Shown here one piece after another: positions 1-5,677 of a stretch of DNA of 5,912 nt (within the stretch, counting starts at the first letter, position 1; every line of letters begins with the position of its first letter). The stretch is from Acidobacteriota bacterium (GTDB lineage Bacteria > Acidobacteriota > Terriglobia > Terriglobales > Acidobacteriaceae): contig QHZX01000360.1 of the NCBI GenBank assembly GCA_003224835.1, positions 1 through 5,912 on the forward strand. Direction: 5' to 3'. A model generated the notes under the pieces. The model saw only the letters and a list, made by a program, of their open reading frames with translations, ran no database searches and was not told where the DNA came from. A program made the translations under genes and the position numbers.

Positions 1-370
1 TGCCGGCATCATTGAATTTTGTTTTGAAATCGTTGAAGTTGCCAAAAGTCTTTTTGATTACGTCCGCGATCGCGCCCGAGGGATCGCCGCCGCCTTTGGG
101 CTTCATGATCTTCCAGAACATGGTGTGGTTCACGTGACCACCGCCGTTATTTCGAACCGCAGTACGAATGTCCTCCGGGACCGAATTCAGATCGCGAATA
201 AGATCTTCCGGGCTCTTGGATTGCAGCTGGGGATGTTTTTCCAGCGCGGCATTCAGGTTCTTCACATATGCGCCGTGATGCATGTCATGGTGCAACTTCA
301 TCGTCTGAGTGTCGATAACCGGCTCCAGGGCAGCATAGTCATACGGCAAAGGGGGTAATTCATGCGCCAT
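1..370 (-). CDS. sodA: Superoxide dismutase, Mn/Fe family (N-terminal part, cut by window edge)
   Basis: This enzyme converts superoxide to hydrogen peroxide and oxygen in the cytoplasm; no signal peptide is visible. Only 123 codons lie in the window, and the C-terminal half with the Asp and His ligands is beyond the left edge. The visible part opens with MAHELPPLPYDYAALEP, the usual start of the family's helical N-terminal domain. It carries LHHDMHHGAYV, with the first metal ligand His27, second-shell His31 and gateway Tyr35, and then GGGHVNHTMFW with the second ligand His82. Gly78, four residues before His82, is typical of Mn-type enzymes, where Fe-type enzymes usually have Gln, so Mn-dependent or cambialistic is my inference. 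The ATG at 370 follows GGAGG (379-383) by 8 bases, which fixes the start. The family is normally about 200 residues. No convincing promoter was found in 371-591. Confidence 0.95.
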   Translation of the reverse strand, partial: MAHELPPLPYDYAALEPVIDTQTMKLHHDMHHGAYVKNLNAALEKHPQLQSKSPEDLIRDLNSVPEDIRTAVRNNGGGHVNHTMFWKIMKPKGGGDPSGAIADVIKKTFGNFNDFKTKFNDAG

Positions 371-591
371 AATTTCTTCCTCCAAAATGAAAGATGATTG
401 GTTCGAGCCCAAAGATGCAGGCCGACAATTTTCAGCGGATAGAAGAGACGCTTTTGAGCACCAGAATACTGATCGCTGACCGGTCCACTTGCACCTCTTC
501 TATTGTCCCGCAATAAAGACAAGTTTGCACGTAGCTGCTTGCCGTAAAGAACGATGTTCAAAAAAGGATTCGACGAAGTGGGCTTGCGCAG

Positions 592-738
592 CTAGTTGGA
601 GGGGCGCCGCTTTAGGTCCAGCTCACGGCGAAGCAGTGCGTGGTTGAGTTGTTCTACGAGCTGGATTAGTTTTTCCGGATCGTGCTCACGGCTTGCGGCT
701 TCAGAGAGCACACGCCAATCTTGCGGTTGAGCTTCCAT
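592..738 (-). CDS. Small conserved-looking hypothetical protein, 48 residues
   Basis: This short gene encodes a 48-residue protein beginning MEAQPQDWRVLSEAASREHD and ending with TAG. It is mostly helical and charged: a Trp near the N-terminus, a Glu/His/Asp-Pro-Glu-Lys turn around residues 18-23, then an amphipathic stretch (LIQLVEQLNHALLRREL, residues 24-40) and a basic tail (LKRRPSN). It has no signal peptide or membrane segment. It is believed real because GGAGGTGA (742-749) sits 6 bases (counted from GGAGG) before the ATG, a near-perfect Shine-Dalgarno. The pattern W-x(4)-EA-S-x(2)-x-DP-x-K-L-x-x-L-V-x-x-L-N-x-AL resembles small Acidobacteriota proteins of unknown function that I recall; this is from memory and not checked. 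Its function is unknown. It reads toward the dismutase gene with a 221-base gap. Confidence 0.75.
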   Translation of the reverse strand: MEAQPQDWRVLSEAASREHDPEKLIQLVEQLNHALLRRELDLKRRPSN

Positions 739-741
739 CAG

Positions 742-749
742 TCACCTCC
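742..749 (-). promoter_or_regulatory. Strong Shine-Dalgarno of the 48-residue gene
   Basis: On the minus strand this reads GGAGGTGA, an 8-base match to the anti-Shine-Dalgarno of 16S rRNA. GGAGG is 6 bases from the ATG at 738. It is the main reason to accept the small gene and fixes its start. Confidence 0.75.
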
Positions 750-764
750 GTAACAAGATTTCTC

Positions 765-791
765 ATCGTAAGCTTGCATTTGCCGTGCCAA
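765..791 (-). promoter_or_regulatory. Possible sigma-70-like promoter of the 48-residue gene
   Basis: On the minus strand TTGGCA (786-791) matches five of six bases of a -35 box. TACGAT (765-770) matches four of six bases of a -10 box. The spacer is 15 bases, shorter than the preferred 17, so this is weak. Transcription from here would give a leader of roughly 20 bases with the Shine-Dalgarno in it. Confidence 0.25.
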
Positions 792-855
792 GATCGTGTC
801 CTGTCTTATTTTCTGTGACTTAGCAGAAGATACGCAAAAGAGTGCAGGTAAGAAA

Positions 856-896
856 TTCCAGTGGATCGGAAGCAGTGACAATCAGGAACACTGGAA
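856..896 (-). terminator. Weak possible transcription terminator after the TonB receptor gene
   Basis: An exact 8-base inverted repeat, TTCCAGTG (856-863) and CACTGGAA (889-896), is separated by 25 bases and starts 12 bases beyond the receptor stop codon. On the minus strand the second arm is followed by a moderately T-rich stretch, TTTCTT. The large loop, modest GC content and broken T-run make this a weak intrinsic terminator. It may instead be only an inverted repeat. Confidence 0.3.
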
Positions 897-907
897 AGGT
901 GCATTAA

Positions 908-3442
908 TTATTTTCGGCCGAGAAAACGGATTCGCGCGGTAAAGGCCCGTTTGTCGAAGCTGCTGAAGCGAAGGTACTGGGAAGATCCGGCGACATTGTT
1001 GACGGTGTAGGCGTTCTGGCGATTCGTAATATTGTCAAAACCACCACGCACAGCCCAATGAAAACCCCACGCATGGAACCGCTTCTCGATGTGCGGGTTG
1101 AGTGTGAAGTACATCGGGAATCGATAGGTTCCGGGCGGAAGTACGAGCTGTTGCTGCGCGTTCACAACCGGAAAGGGAAACCCGCTCCGCGCTTGCACCG
1201 AGTACGCAAGGTCGAAGCCTTTGATGAGAGGCACCAGTCCCCAGGAGATGAATCGGTTGGGGGAGTCCCACCCGTATGGACCGGAAACTTGCTGACTGCT
1301 CAGCAGATTGTCCAAAGAGTAATCCAGCACCTGGTCTGAGGTAGAGCGGGCCCGCGTATAAGAAGCATTCACGGCATAGCGTTCATGAAAGGTGCGGCGT
1401 ATGTCTATTTTGAATGAATAGTAACGATCGTGACGCGTGTTCTGAAGGAAGAAATCCGTACTGCCAAGACCGTCAAGCGTGTTGTAAACAAATCCATCCT
1501 TGCCGCTGCGGCGAAGGAATTCTGTTTTCAGAAAAATTTGCCAGGGCAGTTTGCGTTCGAGGGCGAGGCTCCAGTTGAGATAGCGAGGCGCCAGCAGCGT
1601 GTTGCGATCAACCGAGAACGTTGTGAGGACTGACCTTGTCAAATCCCCAGTCGGACTGAAGTAATAGTCATGCCTCGAGCCTTGCAGGGGCAATGCAATC
1701 AAACTCAGCGGCGTTGACTGGTAAAAAACCCCGATACCCGCAGAAATTTTCGTGTTGCCGGAATTATCCAGCACGAAAGTTCCCGCCAATCGCGGAGAAA
1801 ATAGCGGCCGCCGGACTATCTCATCCCAGTCGAAGCGAATGCCGGGCTCAATCAGAAGGCGCGATGTTGGCGACCAACGGTCCTGGATGTAGGTGCTGGC
1901 TTCAGCATTGTAAGTAATCGATGGTGCGGCACCCAGATACGCAGAATATAAGGCGCATGGGGATGGATTTGGAGGAACTGGTGAGGATCCTCCTCCCAGG
2001 CACTTGACGTTGACGGCGGCCGCGCTACCTTGGCCAATGGTCGAAACTGGAGAGCGATCGAACAGCTGGTCGTACGACAACCGCTCCAAATCCGTGCCAA
2101 AAAGCAGAGCGTGACGGCCATGCCATTCTCCCGGGATATAGAAGTTTGCCAGTGCTTGCGAACGCCGGGCGTCCGTATCGGAGCGGAGATAATAATTTCC
2201 AAATGCGCCCTGGGGACTAAGGACATAAATTTCCGGTCCACTTGGCGACAGCCGCAATCCGTAACGATCGAAGGCAAAGCCAAGTTCCAAAAGCGTCTCT
2301 CGTGAAAACGTGTGCTGCTCTTTTACAGACGCTATGTACACGTTGTCACTCACGCGAGGGCGCGTGGCGGGAGGCGCAGCTGCGGAGATTCCCTGGTGAT
2401 CGTCATGGAGCCAGTCCAAGAGGAAGCTCCCGGTAATAATGTCCTGATTTGTCACATTGGCTTGCACTTTGGCGATATTGCCGCCACGCCAAATTGTGTC
2501 GTTGTTCTGGTCTGGCGGAAGTTGCGGAACAATCAGATTGTCGTATTCGCCATCCAGCCCGTCAAAAAACCATAGCTTCCCTTTTTGAATCGGCCCCGAT
2601 ACCGTGACCCGAGGATCGACTTTGTCGAAGGACCATCCAGTTTTGTGCTGGAATGATGGCAAGAAATTAGTCGCGGCGAAGCGATAATGATCATCGCCAA
2701 TGCCGGTTTCAAGTGAGAGGACTCCGGCTGTGCCCTTTCCGTATTCAGCAGAAACGCGGCTGGTCTGAACGGTAACCTGGCGCAAACTATCCGTGCTGGG
2801 ACGAACCAAGAGCAGGCCATTGGCAGGCTGGCTGACGTTGAATCCATCGAGCAGCACAAGGCTCTGGTAGGACTCTGCTCCGGCGACATGCGGTTGTGCA
2901 CTTTGATCGAGCACCACTCCGGGCATGTATTCCAACGCGTACCGGTAATCGCGGGTATTGGGGTAAGGAGTGTCCAGAATGTCCATACCGCTGAGTCCCT
3001 CCTGCGATGAAATCTGCGCTGGATCGATCGCAGGCACGGACTCAACAACGTTTATGTTTTCCTTAACTTCTTCCTGATGATTCAATTCGACTTCAAGAGC
3101 GCCCGAAACCTGGATTGATGGCAAATCCACCGCGTAAAAACCTTCTTTATCCACTCGCAACCGCCACGGGCTCCCCGTCAGAGCAGGAAACTTGCAGTGG
3201 CCGGTAAGGTCCGTTTCACATTGCAGCGGTTCGGATGGTCCGACAAGGCGCAGGCGCGCGCCAGGCACAGCAACGCCGTTTTCATCAAGCACAACGATGG
3301 TGAGCGAGTGGGCTTCTGGCGCGTGAACAGGAGGTAAAGTCTGAGCGGCAGAAAAGGCAGCCAGGAAAAGCAGAATGCACGTTCGGCATGGCGAACAGAT
3401 TCTCAAATTAGAAGTGAATATAGGACGACGCCTTAAATGCAT
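908..3442 (-). CDS. Oar-like TonB-dependent receptor with carboxypeptidase-regulatory domain
   Basis: This is an 844-residue outer-membrane beta-barrel protein. A basic N-terminus and hydrophobic segment (about 21-33, ILLFLAAFSAA before Gln34) form a Sec signal peptide. Residues about 46-120 (SLTIVVLDENGVAVPGARL, then KEGFYAVDLP) form a carboxypeptidase-regulatory-like beta-sandwich domain. KENINVVES (127-135) may be a degenerate TonB box. Residues about 145-250 are the plug domain, with LVLLDGFNVS, VTVQTSRVSAEYGKGTAGVLSLET and related motifs. The rest is the barrel, with alternating aromatic strands, ending near RIRFLGRK. Family knowledge: such proteins take up substrates across the outer membrane using TonB energy; the substrate cannot be read here. 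Oar-like proteins are commonly around 1,000-1,200 residues, so this is a short member but looks intact. An in-frame TGA lies just upstream, making the ATG at 3442 the first possible start. It lies 70 bases after the zinc-ribbon gene. Confidence 0.9.
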   Translation of the reverse strand: MHLRRRPIFTSNLRICSPCRTCILLFLAAFSAAQTLPPVHAPEAHSLTIVVLDENGVAVPGARLRLVGPSEPLQCETDLTGHCKFPALTGSPWRLRVDKEGFYAVDLPSIQVSGALEVELNHQEEVKENINVVESVPAIDPAQISSQEGLSGMDILDTPYPNTRDYRYALEYMPGVVLDQSAQPHVAGAESYQSLVLLDGFNVSQPANGLLLVRPSTDSLRQVTVQTSRVSAEYGKGTAGVLSLETGIGDDHYRFAATNFLPSFQHKTGWSFDKVDPRVTVSGPIQKGKLWFFDGLDGEYDNLIVPQLPPDQNNDTIWRGGNIAKVQANVTNQDIITGSFLLDWLHDDHQGISAAAPPATRPRVSDNVYIASVKEQHTFSRETLLELGFAFDRYGLRLSPSGPEIYVLSPQGAFGNYYLRSDTDARRSQALANFYIPGEWHGRHALLFGTDLERLSYDQLFDRSPVSTIGQGSAAAVNVKCLGGGSSPVPPNPSPCALYSAYLGAAPSITYNAEASTYIQDRWSPTSRLLIEPGIRFDWDEIVRRPLFSPRLAGTFVLDNSGNTKISAGIGVFYQSTPLSLIALPLQGSRHDYYFSPTGDLTRSVLTTFSVDRNTLLAPRYLNWSLALERKLPWQIFLKTEFLRRSGKDGFVYNTLDGLGSTDFFLQNTRHDRYYSFKIDIRRTFHERYAVNASYTRARSTSDQVLDYSLDNLLSSQQVSGPYGWDSPNRFISWGLVPLIKGFDLAYSVQARSGFPFPVVNAQQQLVLPPGTYRFPMYFTLNPHIEKRFHAWGFHWAVRGGFDNITNRQNAYTVNNVAGSSQYLRFSSFDKRAFTARIRFLGRK

Positions 3443-3457
3443 TCTGAGAAATACCGG

Positions 3458-3465
3458 TCACCTTT
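3458..3465 (-). promoter_or_regulatory. Possible but distantly spaced ribosome-binding site of the receptor gene
   Basis: AAAGGTGA on the minus strand is the only purine-rich Shine-Dalgarno-like sequence near the start. It lies 15 bases from the ATG at 3442, longer than usual. No other in-frame ATG, GTG or TTG lies between it and that ATG. The next in-frame candidate is a TTG at codon 13 with no Shine-Dalgarno of its own, which would still keep a signal peptide. Confidence 0.35.
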
Positions 3466-3512
3466 GCGCTCCCGTCTTGGAGACGATCAAAGTTGCGCAA
3501 GCTGAATTCAGT

Positions 3513-3992
3513 TCAGGCCTGTGACATTCGATCATATTCCGAAGCAGCGTCGGCGGGGAGTAGCACCCAGAGTGTGTAGATGCCCAGAGCCGTCCCGAAA
3601 GGCGGGTGGAAAATGGTCAGGATGCCCACCACGATCGCGGTAATCCGGGCCCACCGTTCATGGTTCATCAATCCCCATCCGACTAGAATTCCGGCAGCAG
3701 CGAGGGCCAGGAAAACAATGCCTAGCGAGAACAGCATGGGTGGCATAAAGGCGTGACTGAACATCTCGTCACCGATCATCATATGCGGAGCATGGCTGTA
3801 CCCCATCAGTACCAAGGAAGGAATGATCCAGAGCACGCCGGCTGCAATCCAGAAAATACCCAGTATGCGTAGATGACGCTGCAGCCGACCAGAAGTTGAC
3901 TGCAACACCGCGGCGGCGCCGACCGGAGCGCCGCATTTTGGGCAGAGATTGAACTCCGGCTGTAATTGCGTGCCGCAGCGATTGCAGAACAT
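3513..3992 (-). CDS. Zinc-ribbon membrane protein, 159 residues
   Basis: The protein begins with a zinc ribbon (MFCNRCGTQLQ, then LCPKCGAP) in which Cys3, Cys6, Cys17 and Cys20 would bind one zinc ion. After a short linker come membrane segments at about 42-64, 86-108, 114-129 and 132-147; the last two are close together and separated by HPPFGTALGIY. The ribbon should be cytoplasmic, as in other zinc-ribbon membrane proteins. The loop between segments 1 and 2 (about 65-85) would then be outside and is rich in His and Met. The C-terminus is short and hydrophilic. The function is unknown; such proteins are common in Acidobacteriota, by my recollection. The start is taken at the ATG at 3992 because AAGGAG lies 6 bases before it. 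A TTG two codons earlier touches the Shine-Dalgarno and is unlikely. It may be cotranscribed with the receptor gene downstream. Confidence 0.85.
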   Translation of the reverse strand: MFCNRCGTQLQPEFNLCPKCGAPVGAAAVLQSTSGRLQRHLRILGIFWIAAGVLWIIPSLVLMGYSHAPHMMIGDEMFSHAFMPPMLFSLGIVFLALAAAGILVGWGLMNHERWARITAIVVGILTIFHPPFGTALGIYTLWVLLPADAASEYDRMSQA

Positions 3993-3998
3993 AGGCAA

Positions 3999-4004
3999 CT
4001 CCTT
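3999..4004 (-). promoter_or_regulatory. Shine-Dalgarno that decides the zinc-ribbon protein start
   Basis: AAGGAG on the minus strand is followed by six bases (TTGCCT) and then ATG at 3992. The TTG in that spacer is in frame, but it has no room for ribosome spacing, so the ATG is preferred and the protein is 159 residues long. Confidence 0.75.
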
Positions 4005-4050
4005 AGTTTAGGATACGCCAGCTGCAGGACCGAAGTTCAACCCCAATCAG

Positions 4051-4069
4051 CAGTTTGCCGCCAAAACTG
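4051..4069. repeat. Inverted repeat in the divergent intergenic region
   Basis: CAGTTT (4051-4056) and AAACTG (4064-4069) form an exact 6+6 dyad around seven bases (GCCGCCA). It lies between the divergent zinc-ribbon and pilZ genes, about 60 bases before the zinc-ribbon start. A second small dyad, CTGG-TGCAT-CCAG (4067-4079), overlaps its right arm. It could be an operator for the minus-strand gene, or chance; no known binding-site consensus was recognised. Confidence 0.35.
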
Positions 4070-4137
4070 GTGCATCCAGCCAAGGCTCAAGGCGGAAGTA
4101 TGAGGCGCGAGCTAGATTACTCGACTGGCGCCAACTC

Positions 4138-4166
4138 TTGAGGTACTCTCTTGCGATCACTATCGT
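4138..4166 (+). promoter_or_regulatory. Possible promoter of pilZ
   Basis: TTGAGG (4138-4143) and TATCGT (4161-4166) each match four of six bases of the sigma-70 -35 and -10 boxes, with the optimal 17-base spacer. The -10 box falls inside the dyad at 4149-4170, so a protein bound there would block it. Transcription would start near 4173, giving a leader of about 47 bases to the ATG at 4220. Confidence 0.3.
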
Positions 4167-4170
4167 AAGA
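4149..4170. repeat. Near-perfect 9+9 dyad upstream of pilZ (operator or RNA hairpin)
   Basis: TCTTGCGAT (4149-4157) and ATCGTAAGA (4162-4170) are inverted repeats around four bases (CACT). Eight of nine positions pair by Watson-Crick rules, and the ninth is a G-U wobble in RNA. The dyad ends four bases before AGGAG (4174-4178). It is not followed by a T-run, so it is not an intrinsic terminator. It fits a dimeric repressor site over the pilZ promoter, or a stem in the leader next to the ribosome-binding site. Confidence 0.6.
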
Positions 4171-4219
4171 TTCAGGAGTGGTCCTTGGGATCCAGTTCTC
4201 GAAAAGAGACGCCGCGCGG

Positions 4220-4570
4220 ATGAGCCCAGATCGGTCAGACCCGAAAAAGCTACGCCGATATCCGCGTTACTCGTTAGACGTACGAGTCTCGGTAAAGGTG
4301 TTCCGGCCAGGCGATCCGATCGAGCTTTGGGGTCGATCCATTGAAATGGGGCCGGACGGAATAGGGGTAACACTGACTGGTGAGTTAGAGATGGGCGAAG
4401 TCGCGACCCTTGAGCTCACACTGCCTGCCAGTTCAAGGCCTCTCAAACTACGCGCGCTGGTCAGATACCGCGACGGACTTCGTCATGGTTTCGAGTTTCT
4501 CGCTCGCGATGCCACGCAGCAAGACTTAATTCTAAAAACCTGTGACGTGCTCCGCTTGCACGACGAGTAA
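4220..4570 (+). CDS. Single-domain PilZ protein
   Basis: This 116-residue protein is almost entirely one PilZ domain, a six-stranded barrel that in many proteins binds cyclic di-GMP and relays it to motility, adhesion or polysaccharide control. The N-terminal arginine motif is present as RRYPR (Arg12 and Arg16), followed by strand YSLDVRVSVKV. The second motif, usually D-x-S-x-x-G, is IEMGPDGIGV, with Glu42 and Gly44 in place of Asp and Ser and only Gly47 kept. The C-terminal part has LRALVRYRDGLRHGFEFL and a short helix. Ligand binding may therefore be weak or lost. The ATG at 4220 is chosen because it sits just before the domain; GTG at 4178 would add 14 residues but overlaps its own AGGAG. 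It acts in the cytoplasm. The gene is divergent from the zinc-ribbon gene and 134 bases upstream of msrP. Confidence 0.85.
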   Translation: MSPDRSDPKKLRRYPRYSLDVRVSVKVFRPGDPIELWGRSIEMGPDGIGVTLTGELEMGEVATLELTLPASSRPLKLRALVRYRDGLRHGFEFLARDATQQDLILKTCDVLRLHDE

Positions 4571-4593
4571 TGCGCCAATGCGCAACTATGGCC

Positions 4594-4634
4594 GTTATCA
4601 CTGCCTTGTAGGTGTCACAGCAATGTAACTTTTT
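4594..4634 (+). terminator. Probable imperfect intrinsic terminator after pilZ
   Basis: A bulged hairpin is seen: GTTA (4594-4597) pairs with TAAC (4626-4629), CA with TG, TGC (4602-4604) with GCA, and TGT with ACA. It is followed at once by five T residues (4630-4634). Bulges and low GC make it imperfect, but its place 23 bases after the pilZ stop and before the msrP leader supports a terminator that separates the two genes. Confidence 0.45.
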
Positions 4635-4637
4635 AGT

Positions 4638-4664
4638 ATTCCGGGAATCTCAGGAATCTAAAAT
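4638..4664 (+). promoter_or_regulatory. Likely msrP promoter region with GGAAT repeat cluster
   Basis: TAAAAT (4659-4664) is a fair -10 box about 40 bases before msrP; no good -35 box stands 17 bases upstream (GTATTC is the best). The missing -35 area and spacer carry GGAATCT twice (4644-4650 and 4653-4659, 9-base period), plus an inverted ATTCC (4638-4642) that forms the palindrome ATTCC-G-GGAAT. A poor -35 box beside repeated half-sites suggests a promoter that needs an activator, but this is inference. Confidence 0.35.
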
Positions 4665-4704
4665 AGGCCAGGCCCGTCTCTAATTAAGATAGGAGTCATC
4701 CCAA

Positions 4705-5658
4705 ATGCTTATCAAACCAACTACTGATATCCGTTCGTCGGAGATTACCCCGAAAGATGTTTATCTGAATCGACGGAACTTTCTCGCGGGGCTAGGGCTT
4801 AGCACTGTGGCTGCCGCGGGCTTAGGAATGAAAGAACTGCTTTCGCCTTCGACCAAAGCGCTGGCAACCGACAAGATCGCAGGCATTCAGAAAAGTCAGT
4901 TTTCGACAACAGAAAAAATCACTCCCATAAACGATGTGAGCCACTACAACAACTACTACGAATTCTCTACTGAGAAAGAAGAGCCGGCAAAGATGGCCAA
5001 GGATTTCAGAACCCGGCCATGGTCGATCACAATCGATGGTGCGGTTCCAAAAAAGCAGAAGTGGGACATCGACGCGATCATGAAGTTCGCCGCACCGGAA
5101 GAACGGATTTACCGTCATCGCTGCGTCGAGGGATGGTCCATCGTCGTACCTTGGGTCGGTTTTTCGTTGAGCGAATTGATCAAGCGGGCGGAGTCTTTGG
5201 GCAAGGCAAAATTTGTGCAGTTCACCTCGATCCTCGATATGACGCAAATGCCGGGCCAAAGGCAACGGATCCTGGATTGGCCTTATACCGAAGGGTTGCG
5301 GATGGATGAGGCGATGCACCCGCTGACATTACTTTGCTTCGGAATGTACGGCGAAAGCTTGCCGAACCAGGACGGCGCGCCGATTCGGCTGGTGGTCCCG
5401 TGGAAGTACGGGTTTAAGAGCGCAAAGGCCATTGTGAAGATTAGCTTTACAGATCATCAGCCCAGCACAACATGGAACGAAGCCAACCCCCATGATTTTG
5501 GGTTCTATTCCAACGTGAATCCAAATGTGGACCGCTACCATAGTCAGGCTCATGAACGGCGTTTAGGCGAGTTTCGGCCGCGTCCGACGCTGATGTTCAA
5601 TGGGTACGATCAGGTAGCCGGACTGTACTCAGGAATGGACCTGGCGAAAAATTACTGA
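4705..5658 (+). CDS. msrP: Periplasmic methionine sulfoxide reductase, molybdopterin subunit MsrP (YedY)
   Basis: MsrP reduces methionine sulfoxide in envelope proteins, using a molybdopterin cofactor and electrons from its membrane partner MsrQ. The 317-residue protein has a Tat signal peptide, NRRNFLAGLGLSTVAAAGLG (22-41), whose twin arginines are Arg23 and Arg24. The cofactor-binding SHYNNYYEF (79-87) and the motif RHRCVEGWSIVVPW follow; Cys140 is the expected molybdenum ligand, matching RCVEAWS in Escherichia coli. Other family blocks are QMPGQ, EGLRMDEAMHPLTLL, NQDGAPIRLVVPWKYGFKS and TTWN, with GFYSNVNPNVD and FNGYDQVAGLYSGMDL at the end. The length is close to the E. coli protein (334), and no key block is missing. 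AGGAG (4691-4695) lies 9 bases before the ATG. msrQ begins 19 bases downstream. The hydrophilic N-terminus before the twin arginines is normal for Tat substrates. Confidence 0.96.
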   Translation: MLIKPTTDIRSSEITPKDVYLNRRNFLAGLGLSTVAAAGLGMKELLSPSTKALATDKIAGIQKSQFSTTEKITPINDVSHYNNYYEFSTEKEEPAKMAKDFRTRPWSITIDGAVPKKQKWDIDAIMKFAAPEERIYRHRCVEGWSIVVPWVGFSLSELIKRAESLGKAKFVQFTSILDMTQMPGQRQRILDWPYTEGLRMDEAMHPLTLLCFGMYGESLPNQDGAPIRLVVPWKYGFKSAKAIVKISFTDHQPSTTWNEANPHDFGFYSNVNPNVDRYHSQAHERRLGEFRPRPTLMFNGYDQVAGLYSGMDLAKNY

Positions 5659-5677
5659 CTGATCCGTTGCTTTCCGA

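Noticed and set aside
503..522. Inverted repeat TTGTC-N10-GACAA upstream of the dismutase
   Set aside because: Short arms, about 135 bases from the start codon, with no promoter boxes nearby; expected by chance.
298..561. Open frame of 87 codons on the minus strand across the dismutase leader
   Set aside because: It runs out of frame through the first codons of the dismutase, starts with TTG without a Shine-Dalgarno and its protein has no recognisable features.
1852..2283. 143-codon minus-strand frame inside the receptor gene
   Set aside because: It is a shifted frame of the receptor coding sequence, whose own frame encodes a clear plug and barrel. The product is low-complexity in the way shadow frames are, with no motif.
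2533..3048. 171-codon minus-strand frame inside the receptor gene
   Set aside because: It overlaps the plug-domain coding region in another frame and has no domain, signal peptide or Shine-Dalgarno.
3473..3485. Small hairpin CGTCT-TGG-AGACG between the zinc-ribbon and receptor genes
   Set aside because: It is only five pairs with a three-base loop and no T-run on either side, so it is not supported as a terminator; the two genes may still be cotranscribed.
3502..3511. 10-base palindrome CTGAATTCAG just after the zinc-ribbon stop codon
   Set aside because: A perfect palindrome without a loop or neighbouring promoter; too short to call an operator.
4571..4584. TGCGC-CAAT-GCGCA hairpin right after the pilZ stop
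   Set aside because: The stem is short and is not followed by T residues; the hairpin at 4594-4634 is the better terminator candidate.
4822..5319. 165-codon frame antisense to msrP
   Set aside because: The msrP frame is certain from its motifs, and the antisense product has no family features.
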